Counted from the first letter of the stretch, positions 14,575 through 26,726 are shown. The stretch: DNA of 64,000 nt from Prochilodus magdalenae (GCA_024036415.1 JAMWET010007209.1:502501-566500); one strand, 5' to 3'. Notes: generated from the letters alone by a model not told the origin. Translations and numbers: made by a program.

Positions 14575-14595
14575 GGGGTAAGGGTGGGGGTGGGG
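14575..14595 (+). other. Canonical G-quadruplex motif
   Basis: Four G-runs of 4, 3, 5 and 4 bases are separated by loops TAA, T and T. This fits the G3+N1-7 pattern with very short loops, a configuration known to favour stable parallel quadruplexes. The G-rich strand is the neo1 sense strand, so DNA and pre-mRNA could both fold. A weaker cluster lies at 13350-13383, with runs of 4, 6, 4 and 4 but a first loop of 14 bases. Confidence 0.8.
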
Positions 14596-14685
14596 CGGTA
14601 GGTTGCAGATTAGGCCTGATCTCAGTGATGCAGCATGCAGTAGTGGGCCCAGTATCTGTAAGGCCAGAGAGCAGTGGGATGTGTG

Positions 14686-14688
<3 letters not shown>

Positions 14689-14727
<39 letters not shown>
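14689..14727. repeat. (GA)n microsatellite
   Basis: A GA dinucleotide run of about 19 units with one interruption (AAAG) near its 3' end. Confidence 0.93.
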
Positions 14728-14729
<2 letters not shown>

Positions 14730-15598
14730 TCCCTTATTTAACTGTAGCTATTAACACGCTTCTTCTCTGCAGGCAGAAATAGTAGTGCAACACACAGTCA
14801 CGCACTGTGGCTACAGGCTGCATTCATTCCCTTTCCTCTCTTTCCACTTTCTTTTTTTTTTCTCCCCCTCACAAACTCAGCCCCCCGTCTTTGCCTTTTC
14901 CCTTTTTCGCTCCTTCTTCCTCTCTTGGCTTTAATTGAGTTACACAGTTTTGCATCAAAGTTCAAAACATATCGGGAGTCTGCCTGGGTGTACTCAGCAT
15001 ATTCTCTCTCCGTCTCAGTCGCTCCGCTTCTTTTCATTTGGTTTATGAGATGTTTTATATTTGTAGTCGAGATTCAAAGCAAGTAGTGCGTGTAGTTTTA
15101 TGAAGTGTTCTTTGATGGTGTTTTTCCGTAAAAGCTAAGGGAGCCTCATATGGGCTGAGCTATATTTGATTCCAGATACATTCCAAGGTCTTTATGAAGT
15201 TTCCTTCCAGTTTGTTTTTCTCACAAGCAGTTCAGGGCTTCAGGATGAGACCCCCTCTGCTGACATGTCTTCTATACTCACCTGTCTTGTACTTCAGGGT
15301 TTCTTAGCCTGTGGGCCTTGGACCACCAGTAGACCATAAGGCACCTTGTAGTAGTCAGTGGCCTGTACTCAGATGGAGGCAGTAGTTTGTAATGGGCCGG
15401 ATCATCATATATAACCTCATAGTGTCATATTAGGTGTATTAATATAAACACATGACATGTACAAATTAAAACGTTGCAGTAGAAGCTGATTGAGCATCTT
15501 AAGTTTAATACAAGAAAGCTGCTGGCTAGCCACTGATGAAGAGGTGTCTTGGGGCACGTTCACAGCTCCCTTGTTTGAGTTTGGACATGTACTGTTGA

Positions 15599-15865
15599 CT
15601 AAATTTCTCAGGAAGTTTATGTTTATAAAAGCTGATTTTAGTTTTCTGGTGGGCTGCCATGTTATTGTCAGGTGGGCCTTGGAGGAAAAACGCTAATGTA
15701 GTTCATTAACATTTAACCCTATAGAAACGTTCAGTAAAATTATAAACATCTCTAAAATGAACTTTATTAGAACTTGTAGGTAACGTTAGCCCGAGTTCCC
15801 TCTAGCTGGGAAGTCTCAGGAGCAGCGCTGAGCTGCACACTCTCTTTCCTGTATTATTGTTTCAT
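15599..15865 (+). repeat. Direct repeat, copy A (source of local duplication?)
   Basis: Sequence from CTAAATTTCTCAGG to CCTGTATTATTGTTTCAT recurs about 1.04 kb downstream at 16668-16908. The shared core includes GAAACGTTCAGTAAAATTAT, ATGAACTTTATTAGAAC and GGAGCAGCGCTGAGCTGCAC, with only scattered substitutions. Copy A has about 26 extra bases near its 5' end. No coding potential or TIRs are seen. Confidence 0.85.
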
Positions 15866-16663
15866 CTGCAGAGGGGTTTATAAAACCAACAGACGAACCT
15901 CTGTGTAACCGACACAGTCATTCAGTTTAGGTGAGAGGTCCACACACTGTACATCATTTCTTGATGCACAGCTGCTGACCAGGTCAGACTCACTCTCTTC
16001 GGGCTGTGAAGGAAAAGGGACCACCACACAGCCATCATAAAGACTTTAGACTTTCAGTGGTTATGTTTACATGCAAAGTTCACCAATTTGATTCAATTCA
16101 TTTAGATTATAGATAAGGCTGAGGGATTTATATACAGACTCTGCTCAGCAGACTGCTGAAAATCAACACGCTATGTAATCAGATCCTTAGTGTAGACATT
16201 ACCATGACAACACGCAAGCATCACAAGTCCAGTCAAGAGGGAGATGAGCAGCAGTATCTACAGCAGTATGTTTTCACTTGGCATTCTTGTGTTTTAATTG
16301 GCAGACTCAGGATATCTTACTGTACATGTACTTATTAAACAAAGGGGGTGAAAGGGAGATGCCATGTCTTGCAGCTTGAGCTGGATATCAGACCACTGCT
16401 TTTACCATTTTTGGCTTTTCACTTTGTAAAATGCTGGTTTGAGAAACTTCTATCTGTATGTTAGGCTCCACAGTTGGTGTAACCCACTGTCATTCATTTT
16501 TGCGAGCTTGAGCTGAACATAAACATCTTCTGTGTACTAGTTTCTAGCTCCTGTCATCTTCATTATTAATAACTTCTGCTATGGCACAATGCATGTGTGC
16601 AGAATATACCAACAGAATCCAATTGGGTACGTAATGAGACATGGTCGTTTTTCCATAGCTGTT

Positions 16664-16905
16664 TTAACTAAATTTCTCAGGGAGTTTTAAATTTCTTAGG
16701 GAGTCATTGTCAGGTGGGCCTTGAAGGAAAAACCCTGATGTAGTTTATTAACATTTAACCTTATAGAAACGTTAAGTAAAATTATAAACATCTCTAAAAT
16801 GAACTTTATTAGAACGTGTAGGTAACGTTAGCCTGAGTTCCCTGCTAGTTGGGAAGTCTCAGGAGCAGCGCTGAGCTGCACACTCTCTTTCCTGTATTAT
16901 TGTTT
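16664..16905 (+). repeat. Direct repeat, copy B, flanked by 10-bp direct repeats
   Basis: This second copy of the 15599-15865 segment is flanked on both sides by the same 10 bp, CATAGCTGTT, at 16654-16663 and 16906-16915. That resembles a target-site duplication around a 242-bp insertion. Near the 5' end a 16-bp word (AAATTTCTCAGGGAGT and AAATTTCTTAGGGAGT) is tandemly repeated. No terminal inverted repeat or poly-A is visible, so the insertion mechanism is unclear. Copies A and B could also be two members of an unnamed dispersed family. Confidence 0.75.
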
Positions 16906-17859
16906 CATAGCTGTTACAGATTATTAATTGGATTACCCACTCCTTCCAGTCCAATAGGAATTGTTTTCAAAATGGCCTTAATTGGAGGAAGGGTGTATGC
17001 ATTGGCGTGTTCTATTCCGGTTAACGTGGCTACTGAGCTGAAAATAATAGGAGGTCTGTAAACAGCAATACTGGATGGCTCATCATAGGTCGACTTTAGC
17101 TAAGGATCGGACCATGCTATTTACTTGATCAGTTGTTATTCAGACTAGCATTCTCAGACTAATATAGAACCATTAGTCTGCATGTAAGCACCCGCCAACC
17201 AACAGTATCTCGCCAGCAGTGGCCCTGTGGTCAGAATCTGTGGCCACGTCTACAGTGCATCTAAGCCTGCAGGGAATCCAACTCGGCAGTCTTTTAATCA
17301 TCTCTCACTCTGCTGGCCAAAGATGACACCATTGACCTTTTCACTAACCTCTCATTTTATATCAGGAGAGGCTGTAGGGAGTAGAGTGCTGATCTTGGAG
17401 CAGTGGTTTTTTTATTCTATACATAGTCACAGTCTTCGATGAGCTGTGAAACAGGATCGCCTTTTCATTTGTTCAGTGATGTCACAGCTGACCTTTTTAA
17501 TGCCATGATTTCAGCCTGTCCTCAGTAGGCTAATTGGCCAGTGCTCTCGTACTCTTTCCAAAATTAGGATCTGAATTTCCTGATCACGTGATCATCTGTG
17601 TCACAGTGTTTCATAAGTGATGTAGAAACGCCTCTTGTAACCTCTAGCTCCTTGCTGTCCTCCATCTCCTTTATAATGGCCTTACTTTTTCCTCCATTAG
17701 CCAAATGTGTCATATCAGTTCTGGCAGATATTAGCTTTATGTAAATTAACATCAGTATTAGACAGATTCTCAGATTGGGCTGATGTTTGTAAGGGGTTGC
17801 ATGTGTGACACAATACGTGTAGATGTAGCTCCAATCTCTACCTATGGTAAATATAATGA

Positions 17860-18300
17860 TGGTGCTGTAAATACCTGCGTGTGTGCGATGGGATTCATAG
17901 ATTGATGAGGGAGGTACAGTGCAGTGAATGTCTCGCTGCCTGTGTGGTAAATGGGCCGCAAAGCTGATGTTAATGACGTGAATGGAGCGATTGCAGTTGG
18001 GCATGCCAAAGGCCATAGTGTGAAGGAAGTAGCTGAATTCGCAGGTGTATGGAAGCGTACAGTCATACAGGTCTACCAGCAGTGGCACAAATCCCAGTCT
18101 ACAAGACATTCTCAGAATTGTGCCAGGGAAGCATCCACCACGTTTGGAACCAACTCCACAATTTTGCACAATGGACTTGTCCAAATTGTTTTACATGCTA
18201 TTAGAATATTTGTCCAGTGAGCTTATACACATCGCAGTGAGCGTATACATCGCAGCAGACATTCCTTTGAAATATCAGATGTCACCATGGCTCACAATTC
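17860..18300 (+). pseudogene. Tc1/mariner-like transposase relic, N-terminal part
   Basis: Reading from ATG at 17951, the frame gives MGRKADVNDVNGAIAVGHA, then KGHSVKEVAEFAGV, KRTVIQVYQQWHK and QNCAREAST. This is the N-terminal helix-turn-helix layout of Tc1-like transposases (an MGRK start, a G-H/A-x-G-x-S-x-x-E-x-A recognition helix, and an R-T-V/I-x-x-VY-x-x-W motif). The frame stops after about 89 codons. No DDE catalytic core follows, so the copy is dead. A second, more deleted copy of the same segment is at 46745-47165. A 206-codon frame on the opposite strand is an antisense shadow. Element ends are approximate. Confidence 0.7.
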
Positions 18301-20259
18301 ACAACCCTGTATATTACTGTATGCTTATTTATTAGAACATGCAGACCGATATGCTGATAATAATTTTCATTTCTGTAGTAGCCCATGCATGCTTTTGGAG
18401 TAGCGGCTTCCCTCTGTTCACCGCTGTCTCCTTTTCTTCTGTATCATTTCGAGTATCTCAGTAATAATCTCAATAACACAGATGACCGCTCGGATTATGT
18501 CTAGTCTGTCCATGAAGTTGTTCTCTAAAAGCGTGACGGTATATCAGCACTCTTACCCAGAGGAAGAAACTCTGAAGATAAATACAGACCCTGACCTTTT
18601 AATAATGGCACATCTGCTCTTCCTCTAGTAGGGCAAGACGAGATCGCTGTGGCAACAGAATATCCTTGGAGGAGCAGATTGCTCCCCCTCGGTACTGGTG
18701 GCTTACATGCTCCAAAGGAAAGCTGATGGAGGCACAGCTGGTACAGTTGGCCTTTTTAATGCCCGCTCCTCTTCTCCATTCTATTAGGGCTGGCCTTGAG
18801 TTAACACACTCTCCATGTTTAAGTAAGGCCTTCGTGCTGTTATGTGGAGGTCGTTCTGAATTACTGATGTACTTAAGATTAACAGAGTCACATTACGGCT
18901 GGAGCAGACGGGAGCAAAACGCCTCTCACGTGTTCAGCTTTACTTCTCCTGCCAGCCGCCTCGTTTATCTCACCCGCCTTCCCTCTGTTTTATAGTTCTT
19001 CTACCGACTGCTTACTAGGCAGAAAGAGAAGAGGAGCGTCTCTGGATACGTCTCGCTATTGTGGAAAAAAGACTGTGGTAAACGCAGTTATAAGGTTAAG
19101 GCCTGCTTTATTGGGCTGCTTTTGTTTTTCTGCCCAGATTTCTGTGTTTGTGTCGAGGCTCTGTTGGCCAGATGATCCAGATGAGTAACCTCAAACAGGG
19201 AAAGGGGATCGTAAAGACTAGCTCCGATGTTTGGTGGTCCAGGGCCACATTGCCAAACATACGGCTGAAGTTATGACAGACTGAAGAGGAGCAGAAAAGC
19301 AGCCAGCTTAAATCCTTTGTTCTTTGAAGGATCAGGCGACACAGCGTAGACAGAAGTCTCAGAACACGATTTCAAAACCGCGCACACACCTGTCTGAGAA
19401 CTGTCTGGGTGTAGTCCTAATATTCTAATGAGCGAGCGTTATTGACATTCTCCGGTCCAGTACACCCAGCCCGCAGCACCACTGAAGCAGAACTAAACAC
19501 AGTAGCACAAGCAGAAAGATATAATGCTGCATATCCAGTTGGTGTGTAGATTAGGCTTGCTGTGTGCACGGCTCACTAAAAACATTATCCAGCTTTAATA
19601 CGGCGTGTAGACGGTACGGTTCTCATTCACGTTATTAGAGGATGTGCGTCCACCTTACTAGAGTCGGTGTGGCCCATTAAATGAATAAAGGAATGAATGA
19701 ATAGGCAAACGGATGGAGAGAGGCCAGGCTCTAACTCACACCCCTATGCTTGCTGTTAGCTTTCGCTTGGTGGTTAGCTTTTGCGCATTAGGTTTCTCTG
19801 ACTCAGACACAGAGAGACCAACAGGGAATACAATTTTGTTAAAGCTCAGCGTGTGTGGTAGCTACTAACTACATTCACCTTGTGATTGGTGTGGACACTG
19901 CTTACATGACCGAAAATTAGGACAGCCCAGTTTACACCAAGAGTACAGAACATTTGTGAAATACATTAGTCGTTAAAAGGGCATTGGAGGATATTTAAGA
20001 AGACATGCTTTGTATATGTATATGGTGTGTCCACAAAAGCATTATTAAGCTACTTGGACAGAACACGTACTTAGGTTCCCTGGGGCATTAGGAGGCTGCT
20101 GTTTGATGAAAAGGGAAAGCTTTGCAGTTTTGGTAGGGGACGTCTGTCTTCGCCCAAATGCCGCACATATACTTGGCCCATATGGGGTCCAGCTGCTTGG
20201 GTTACTGTGGGAGTGTGGTTCTTCAGATTCAGGACTACTTTAATGTTTTTACTGGGCCT

Positions 20260-20263
<4 letters not shown>

Positions 20264-20301
<38 letters not shown>
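20264..20301. repeat. (CT)n microsatellite
   Basis: An uninterrupted TC/CT run of about 19 units. It creates a polypyrimidine tract on the sense strand that is followed by CTGCTGCAG. No exon with neogenin homology follows, so it is not used as an acceptor that I can support. Confidence 0.93.
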
Positions 20302-20303
<2 letters not shown>

Positions 20304-21570
20304 CTGCTCGGCGCTGCTGCAGATCCAGCTGATATTAGTTAGGCGTTCGGCATTGATCCCTCTTGCTCATTTGTCATGAGTCTCTGCTCCAAGTAATTAC
20401 AATGTCTGTCACATCTACGCCTGTTAAAATCTAGTGCAGAGCCTGGGAGTGCATAACTCTGACTTTTCCGCGTCAGTGTGTGCCATGTGAATGACTGCTG
20501 TTGGGTTTTAGGTGGCTGAAAGTAATGTTTTTCCTTTGGTGGGGGATATTAATCCTTATTGTTCCAGGTGTGGAGCCATGTTCCTGACCAGCTCAGGAGT
20601 TCCATCTTTAACGCCCTTTAAAATAACAAAGCCCATCCACTATCTGTTATAGAGTTGTCTTGTTCTTTTAGTCTAGCGCTCCTTCTCTTTCTCACCCCCC
20701 AACACTCTTTCACTCTCTGATCGATAGTATGATATTAAAACAGAAATATGCTGAGTCATCACAACTGGCTCCTGAAGTATTGGATCTGGGAATGTATTAG
20801 CAGTGATATTTGAAATAAGTGATGTAACACCATGTTGTCACCCCTCGCTGCATGGGGGGGTGAGTCATGTAAGTTATAGTGGACTGTAAGCTATTGTGCG
20901 GTCTTTGTTGGAGACTATTGGGTGGCTAAAGCTTCCTATGATAACTGTGCAAGACGATGCCAGTAAAATGCTCATGTGTGCTGGATGCCAGATTATACAG
21001 TAAATGTTCTCTGGTGAGAACAATGAGGGCTTTCTGCCTGGGTCATCCATCAGTACCTTTATGTCTTTACTGCACTCAAATAAAATCGAGTCCCCTACAA
21101 ACCTCTAAGTACTGTGATTGCTGTAGATACTGTTTGGGTTTCACTATAGATACTGCCATCTGTTTTCTAGTTTGTGCTTGTGTATACATCATTCTGTACT
21201 TTTCCACTTCTGCTGATTTTAAGAAGATTCATCTTCTTATTCTTCTTATTTGTATTTTCAGTACCACAACAAAAACATCTCTTTCTGTAGATGTACTGAG
21301 AAAATCATTTACATCAACACTTACAGCAAATGGAATATTGGCATAATTTAGCCTCAGAGTTCAGAAGTGAAGGGGGCAGAAAGCGGCGTTCACTATTTAC
21401 ATTACTACTGTACAGTATACACATTGTTCCAGTCAAATAATAGGCTTAACAGGATCAGCAGCTTCTGGGCAAAGAAAACATGTAGCCTCGCTTTTGTTGA
21501 TTTTTACTTTTATGCATCAGTTTGAACAGATGGACTGCTGTTTACATTTTGTGAAAATTTCATGATGCTT

Positions 21571-21686
21571 GGACCAACAGAAATGGCTGAGAATCGTTTG
21601 GGGGGTGGAAACGTCTGGTTCCATTGATTTACATTAAAATTAAATGAGGTTTTTGCCCTCTCCTGTAAAGTTGCCATTTTGGAGAT
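21571..21686 (+). repeat. Interspersed repeat fragment, copy 1
   Basis: Words such as GGACCAACAGAAATG, AATCGTTTGG, GTCTGGTTCCATTG and CTCCTGTAAAGTTGCCATTT recur in diverged form at 33684-33780. This makes both segments members of one dispersed family, which I cannot name with certainty. Confidence 0.5.
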
Positions 21687-23348
21687 TTCTTTTTTGGACA
21701 GCGACGATATGAAATATAATATTGATATTTAATACATAATTGATATATACCAGTATCTCACTCATGGCTGAGTGCTAGTTACATGTATTTCTGAATAAGG
21801 ACACTTTTATAGTTCAAGTTGGACGTTAGTCACCAGGCTGAACTGAAAGTGAGCAGCTCCAGTTCCTACAGTCGCTAAATTTGATACAGTGTGGTGAAAA
21901 CGTGCAAAGCATTGTAAAATATGCTCCCCCTCATCATCAGAGGGGTAGAGTAGAACAGGCAGTGCCTACTAATACAGATGTGTACTCCAGACACATTGAC
22001 AGGGTTCAACGAATAACTGTTTTATCAGTATCTGCAAGCTGTTTTGATTGGACTGGTATTTAAAAGTGATGTTTAATGGGATGCTGGGCTACAGTGGGCT
22101 TGGGGTGTAACTATTCACTCATCCCACAATGTGATCACAATTTGATTCATAACTCTGGGACCAGGATTTAATATTCTTATGATATTTTAAGCTAAATAAA
22201 AAATATATATATTATCTTGTTGCACAGCTTTCTATTGACATTGTAGGTGGGGGCCGAAGTAGTGCTGGAGCAAGGGGATGTTTGGTGATGATTGTTGATA
22301 AATGATAAATTCATGTTTTTATGGAAATCCTTTCACCAGCACACACTTTGAATGCATTATGTAATGATATTCACACCTGGAAAATGTTAAACACCTGTCA
22401 CTGTGTCGTTTATTGAACCTTATTAGCCGTTTTATCACCCTGATAGAGTATCTGTGCTTCCTTATGCTTTTACATCACTTGTTGTAAATGGAGTGAATTG
22501 AAATAACTCCAGCCCTTTGACTGGTCTGTTTTCACTAAACAGCTCATCTGTGTCAGTAAGTTTTGATTGATCTTTATGTAAGTAGAATTCTGGGGTAGAT
22601 TGCTGGGCTATTCTGAGAAGCATTCCCTGTGCCGTAGAGCCGCACTGTGTGTTTGTGTGGTCCGTGTAGTTCAGTCGCCATCAGTAGCGTTGAAAGGTGA
22701 CTGTGTGGTCTCAGTTTGCTCCGAGCCTAAGCCCTGTTTACTCTGCGCAGGCTGGGGTTTGGTCAGTGTGTGGGGTCCTGTGCCACAGACCCTCTCCTGG
22801 AGCCCCTGATCACAGAGCCACTGTTTCCTTCACACTGCGCAGCCTTAGGGTGGTCGACAGCGTTGGTCAGAGGATCAAGGCCAAACAGGCCGGAGCAGGC
22901 ATTAGTGAGGGCGGTAATGTTCCAGCAAATGTTTGCAGAGGGCAGAAGAAATCGGTGTCAGTTTCCCGGCCCATGTTCATCTGAGGCGGAGGACTGAAGA
23001 GGCTTTTTCTCCTGCCTGTTTGCTGAGAGATGGCAGAGAGGAGACACTGAGAGAGGAGGAGGAATGTGTGCCAGGGGTTTTGAAAGCAAGCTGTGTCTCT
23101 GTTTCCCATATGCACAACACACTGGCAGCTTTATTGGTGCCGCCAACTGGTAGAGAGTAAGAGAGAGCGAGCGAGCCAGTGCGTGGGAGTGTGTGGCATA
23201 CGCGTCACTGAGGGATTGAGTATGGAGCTGTAAAATGACTGAAGGTTCGGCCCATTACAGATAAAATGGAGTGAGTGGAGTCATTACTGATAAAATGGAG
23301 CAGAGTTAGTGGAGTCTTCAGAGAGAGGCTTTACTGTCCCAGCCCAGT

Positions 23349-23376
23349 GAGAAAGAGAGAGAAAGAGAGAGAGAGG
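23349..23376. repeat. (GA)n-rich simple repeat
   Basis: A GA/GAAA-rich run of 28 bp with interruptions. Confidence 0.8.
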
Positions 23377-24097
23377 CATAGGCTGTTTTATCTACAGACT
23401 TTCTCCTAGTGTGAACTGTGTAGGTGAGTAATGATAGAAGGGCTTAGTGAAGTATGTGTGAGGGACTGTGTTTATTTGTGTGGTTGTTGGGAGCCCCCAT
23501 TCCTCACTCCCCACCACCACCCCCCAGGGCAGCAGGGCCCGCGGCTGTGTTTAATGATCTCCCTGTGGCTGAGTGTCAGTAGAGGGATCAGTGCTGGCCT
23601 GTAGCATCACTGTGTGCTCACACGCTCTCCCTCCCTCATAGGCAGTGCTACAGTAGCAACAGAGGGACTTTGGGGACCCTACAGTGTTTGTGCATGGCCC
23701 TTGGATTCTAAAGAATTAATAACTAATCCCTTTCTGAAGGCCAGAAGCCCCCACGGTGGCCATTCTGATGTTTTGCTGCTGTATAGCCAGATGTTTGGCT
23801 TTTTTCTTAGCCTTTGTTTAACGGTCTGAAGTTCACTGGCCATCTTAAAGGGGAATTCCAAATGTTTTCTTCAGTATTCCTGCATAAATAAATGCTGAGG
23901 GTGTAAACAAAGTTACTCAGAGCAGTTTGATGAAATGGTGCACTGTAGAGAATCAAGACACCAAAGGTGTTTTAATGATGGTAAAGGTAATTACCATATC
24001 AACATCACAAACATTTATAATAATAAAATACAATATGTCAAAAATAGTAACATTACAGGAGACGAAACATTCCTAACTTGTGACGGTAGTATATATA

Positions 24098-24132
24098 TTG
24101 CAACATATATATACTGTATATATATGTTGCAA
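24098..24132. repeat. Perfect 35-bp palindrome (17-bp arms)
   Basis: The left arm TTGCAACATATATATAC is followed by a single T and its exact reverse complement GTATATATATGTTGCAA. The AT-rich core makes cruciform extrusion plausible. It lies 220 bp upstream of a SINE. A related motif (ATATATATACTGTTGCAAA) ends the AT microsatellite at 24904-24958, suggesting a shared origin. Confidence 0.9.
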
Positions 24133-24349
24133 ATAACAACACAGTTTTTCAGCCTTTCATTAATTTCACCATTGCATTAATGAAATCTGCTACTTTTTTG
24201 GTCTTGGGTACCAAAGGAAAAACAAGAGAAGTGTTTGCTGCGCTTACAGAGAGCGCCACCAGCACACTAAAGTGGGTCCAATCCTAGATCAAATGGTGCT
24301 AGCCCCGCGGCTAATGAGTAAAAGTTCCACCGGCTACGTCCGGGAACTG

Positions 24350-24572
24350 TGTGGTTGGTGTAGCTCAGGAGATAAACCCACTACCCATCAGTTAGCCAAC
24401 ACTACATGTGGGAGACTGGGGTTCAAATCCCAGTCTGGGAGACTATGCTGTGATACACCAATAAGAGTCCCTGGGTAAGACTCCTAACACTACATTGGCC
24501 TATCTCTAATATGATTACCCTTGTAAGTCGCTCTGGATAAGAGCGTCAGCTAAGTGACGTAAATGTAAGTGT
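24350..24572 (+). repeat. tRNA-derived SINE with fish-type 3' tail
   Basis: The head contains an RNA polymerase III A-box-like TGGTGTAGCTCAGG (24356-24369) and a B-box-like GGTTCAAATCCC (about 24420-24431), spaced as in a tRNA gene. The body ends in GTAAGTCGCTCTGGATAAGA, then GCGTCAGCTAAGTGACGTAA. That tail (CGCTCTGGATAAGAGCGTC stem plus TAAATGTAA) is shared by many teleost SINEs and partner LINEs. The head does not fold into a complete cloverleaf with an acceptor stem, so this is a retroposon and not a tRNA gene. Confidence 0.85.
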
Positions 24573-24903
24573 ATAAAGAGGTAACAGCGTCACTTGGAAA
24601 CATAGCAATATCTTTGTATACAAGTGCAATATTTCTGTAAGTGTAATGTATAATTTCCTATTTGGTACTTTCCCCCACCCCTTCTATATTTATACTTATG
24701 TCTCGTCTGCACTGTTATGTTAGTAGTATGTCTTGTGTGTTTGCACTATGTTTACATTTGCACATCAGAGTTTGGAGCAACGCAATCTCGTTCAGCTTTG
24801 CACTCCTGTTGTAAAGTCACTTTGACTTTGAAAAAAAGTTCATTGTTCAGTCGTTTCACTTTTTCATTTTGGGCCAAATAATTTTAGAATTTTAGTTGCC
24901 GAA

Positions 24904-24923
24904 ATATACATATACATATACAT

Positions 24924-24958
<35 letters not shown>
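24904..24958. repeat. (ATACAT)n/(AT)n microsatellite
   Basis: An ATACAT-type run passes into about 13 units of AT, ending in ACTGTTGCAAA. Confidence 0.9.
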
Positions 24959-25627
24959 CTGTTGCAAACAATGTCTGGGGAGACAGGCAACAGAACAGTA
25001 TGGCCATTTCCTGCTCCTCAGACGTCTGGTTCCTATCACCACCACTGCAAACAATTCTGAGACTCATTAAGCTTCTTAGAATCAAGCCTCTCTGAGTAAC
25101 CTTGTTTCCATTGCATTATGGTGTTCTGAAGAAATTTTGATAGTTCAGTGGAATGCCCCTGTCCCCCTCTCCTGTGTGTGTTTGTAGCTGTGTATAGTCT
25201 TTAGCTTGTTGTCCTCATATTTAGGCAGTGTTGTCCAGGCTGCATTTGTATTTGCATAGTTTAGCAGTATGTTTGCATACGTTGGTTCTGTCTGTGTGGT
25301 TTGTCTGTTAGGATGTTTATGCCATTCTGTGCTGGCTGAGTTTGTTCGGAGCTGCGGAAGCACAATTGAACCTGTTGACCAAGAAAAGAAGGCGCTGGTC
25401 TTTATTTCTTCATGCAGTCTGCATTAGATTAGCGTAATGTTGTTGTGTTGTGGCTGCTTCATTGGCCAGTTATAGGGCAGCTGCAGTGTGATGTTTGTAG
25501 AGGCTAATATTCCCCTGCTGTGGCCTTTTGTTGGCACTTTCTGTGGAGAGAGGATCTGGCAACATTCTGTTGGGTCCAGGCCTGACTCGCAAACCTGTCA
25601 ACAGCCCTTCCTAGGGCTGGTGCCATC

Positions 25628-25658
25628 TACACACACACACACACTCACACACACACAT
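25628..25658. repeat. (AC)n microsatellite
   Basis: An AC run with a single interruption (ACTC) after about 8 units. Confidence 0.92.
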
Positions 25659-26346
25659 TCCTTCTCTTTATCTCATCTGGACCACAGCAACCCCCAAATC
25701 AGCAGAGAGAAACAAACAGCCAGTAAAAACATTAGGATGTCACTATTGCTTTTCCCTGTCGTACGTTTAAACTGTTGTAGAGTAAAGGGGCATGCAGCAC
25801 CGGTGAAGAGTAAAGTGCTCCTGGAATAGTATAAATAGTCCATTATAAACCCTAGCAGCCCAAACCAGCAATTCTGGGCTTTTATTTCAGAGCGTTTTGA
25901 GTTGCTTTTGCTTCCCAAGTCATTATTATGAGATGAAAGAAAAGAGCAACGACAAATAGCCAAACCTGTCGTGTGTGTGTCTGTGTGCTTGTGTTTGTGG
26001 CCTAGATGATGGTAAACAACGTTCCACTAACATTATAGCCCTTTTCTCCTCACCATTTAGTAAAGCTGACCATTTAAACAAAGGCACACAGCTCATTAGA
26101 ATCAGCTCTTCTGTCCACTTTACACCAAAGTGACCAATATAAATATCCTAAATATTTAATTCTTTGTTCTTACAGGGAGGTCTTTTTAAGCTTTAGGAAC
26201 ATAAGCTGTATCACATTAGATCAAGATTTCTGGAATATGTAAGCAAAGTCATTCAATGTAGTTACAGAATTTATGGACTTATGAAATAATGTACTGTTAA
26301 TGTTGGTAAGTGTAAAAATAAAATACATATTTTTATATTACACACA

Positions 26347-26373
26347 TATATGTATGTATGTATGTATGTATGA
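26347..26373. repeat. (TATG)n tetranucleotide repeat
   Basis: About six and a half units of TATG, 350 bp upstream of the Ig2 exon. Confidence 0.92.
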
Positions 26374-26726
26374 CTGTTTCCCCATTCCCCACTCTGCCTA
26401 TTTCAATTTTTTTCCCCCCAAGCTAAATATTATCTCTGAATTATTGTAAAACAATGTCTCAGACATCACATAGCATATTTATAATCATTCTCTCTAATAG
26501 GATTCTGAAAGGTTGCTTTTAGAGGCAGATAACTGGTTCCTGTCACATCATGTTTCACATCAAACCACTCTGAATGACTTACATCTAATCTGTTTGATTA
26601 TGCAGACATATTCAACAAATCGGTTGGAGTTTCCCTTTAAACGAAAGAACCTAGCTGTATGTCAGTATATTAGTTTGCTTCTTGTGTAAAGTCACTCATT
26701 AAGCCTGTTGTGTTGTGATCTGGCAG

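Larger units (their letters stand above)
7473..26726 (+). other. neo1: Intron between Ig1 and Ig2 exons (about 19.3 kb)
   Basis: The intron runs from the donor gtaagg to the acceptor tggcag. Apart from the repeats listed separately, the stretches 8160-11900, 12115-14570, 14730-15598, 18310-20260 and 21690-24090 show no exon with matching splice sites and phase, no RNA gene and no recognisable protein homology. Many short open frames occur on both strands and do not resemble neogenin. This is a low-constraint intron with scattered transposon debris. Confidence 0.9.

Noticed and set aside
17564..18184. 206-codon open frame on the minus strand
   Set aside because: It runs antisense to the Tc1-like transposase relic and shows no domain; length alone is weak evidence in a 64-kb window.
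22600..23160. Cluster of overlapping open frames on both strands
   Set aside because: The region is locally GC-richer, so stops are rarer. No frame shows a domain, suitable splice sites with matching phase, or neogenin similarity.
24356..24431. tRNA gene suggested by A-box and B-box-like sequences
   Set aside because: No acceptor stem pairs around the boxes and the sequence continues into a typical fish SINE tail, so it is a retroposon head.
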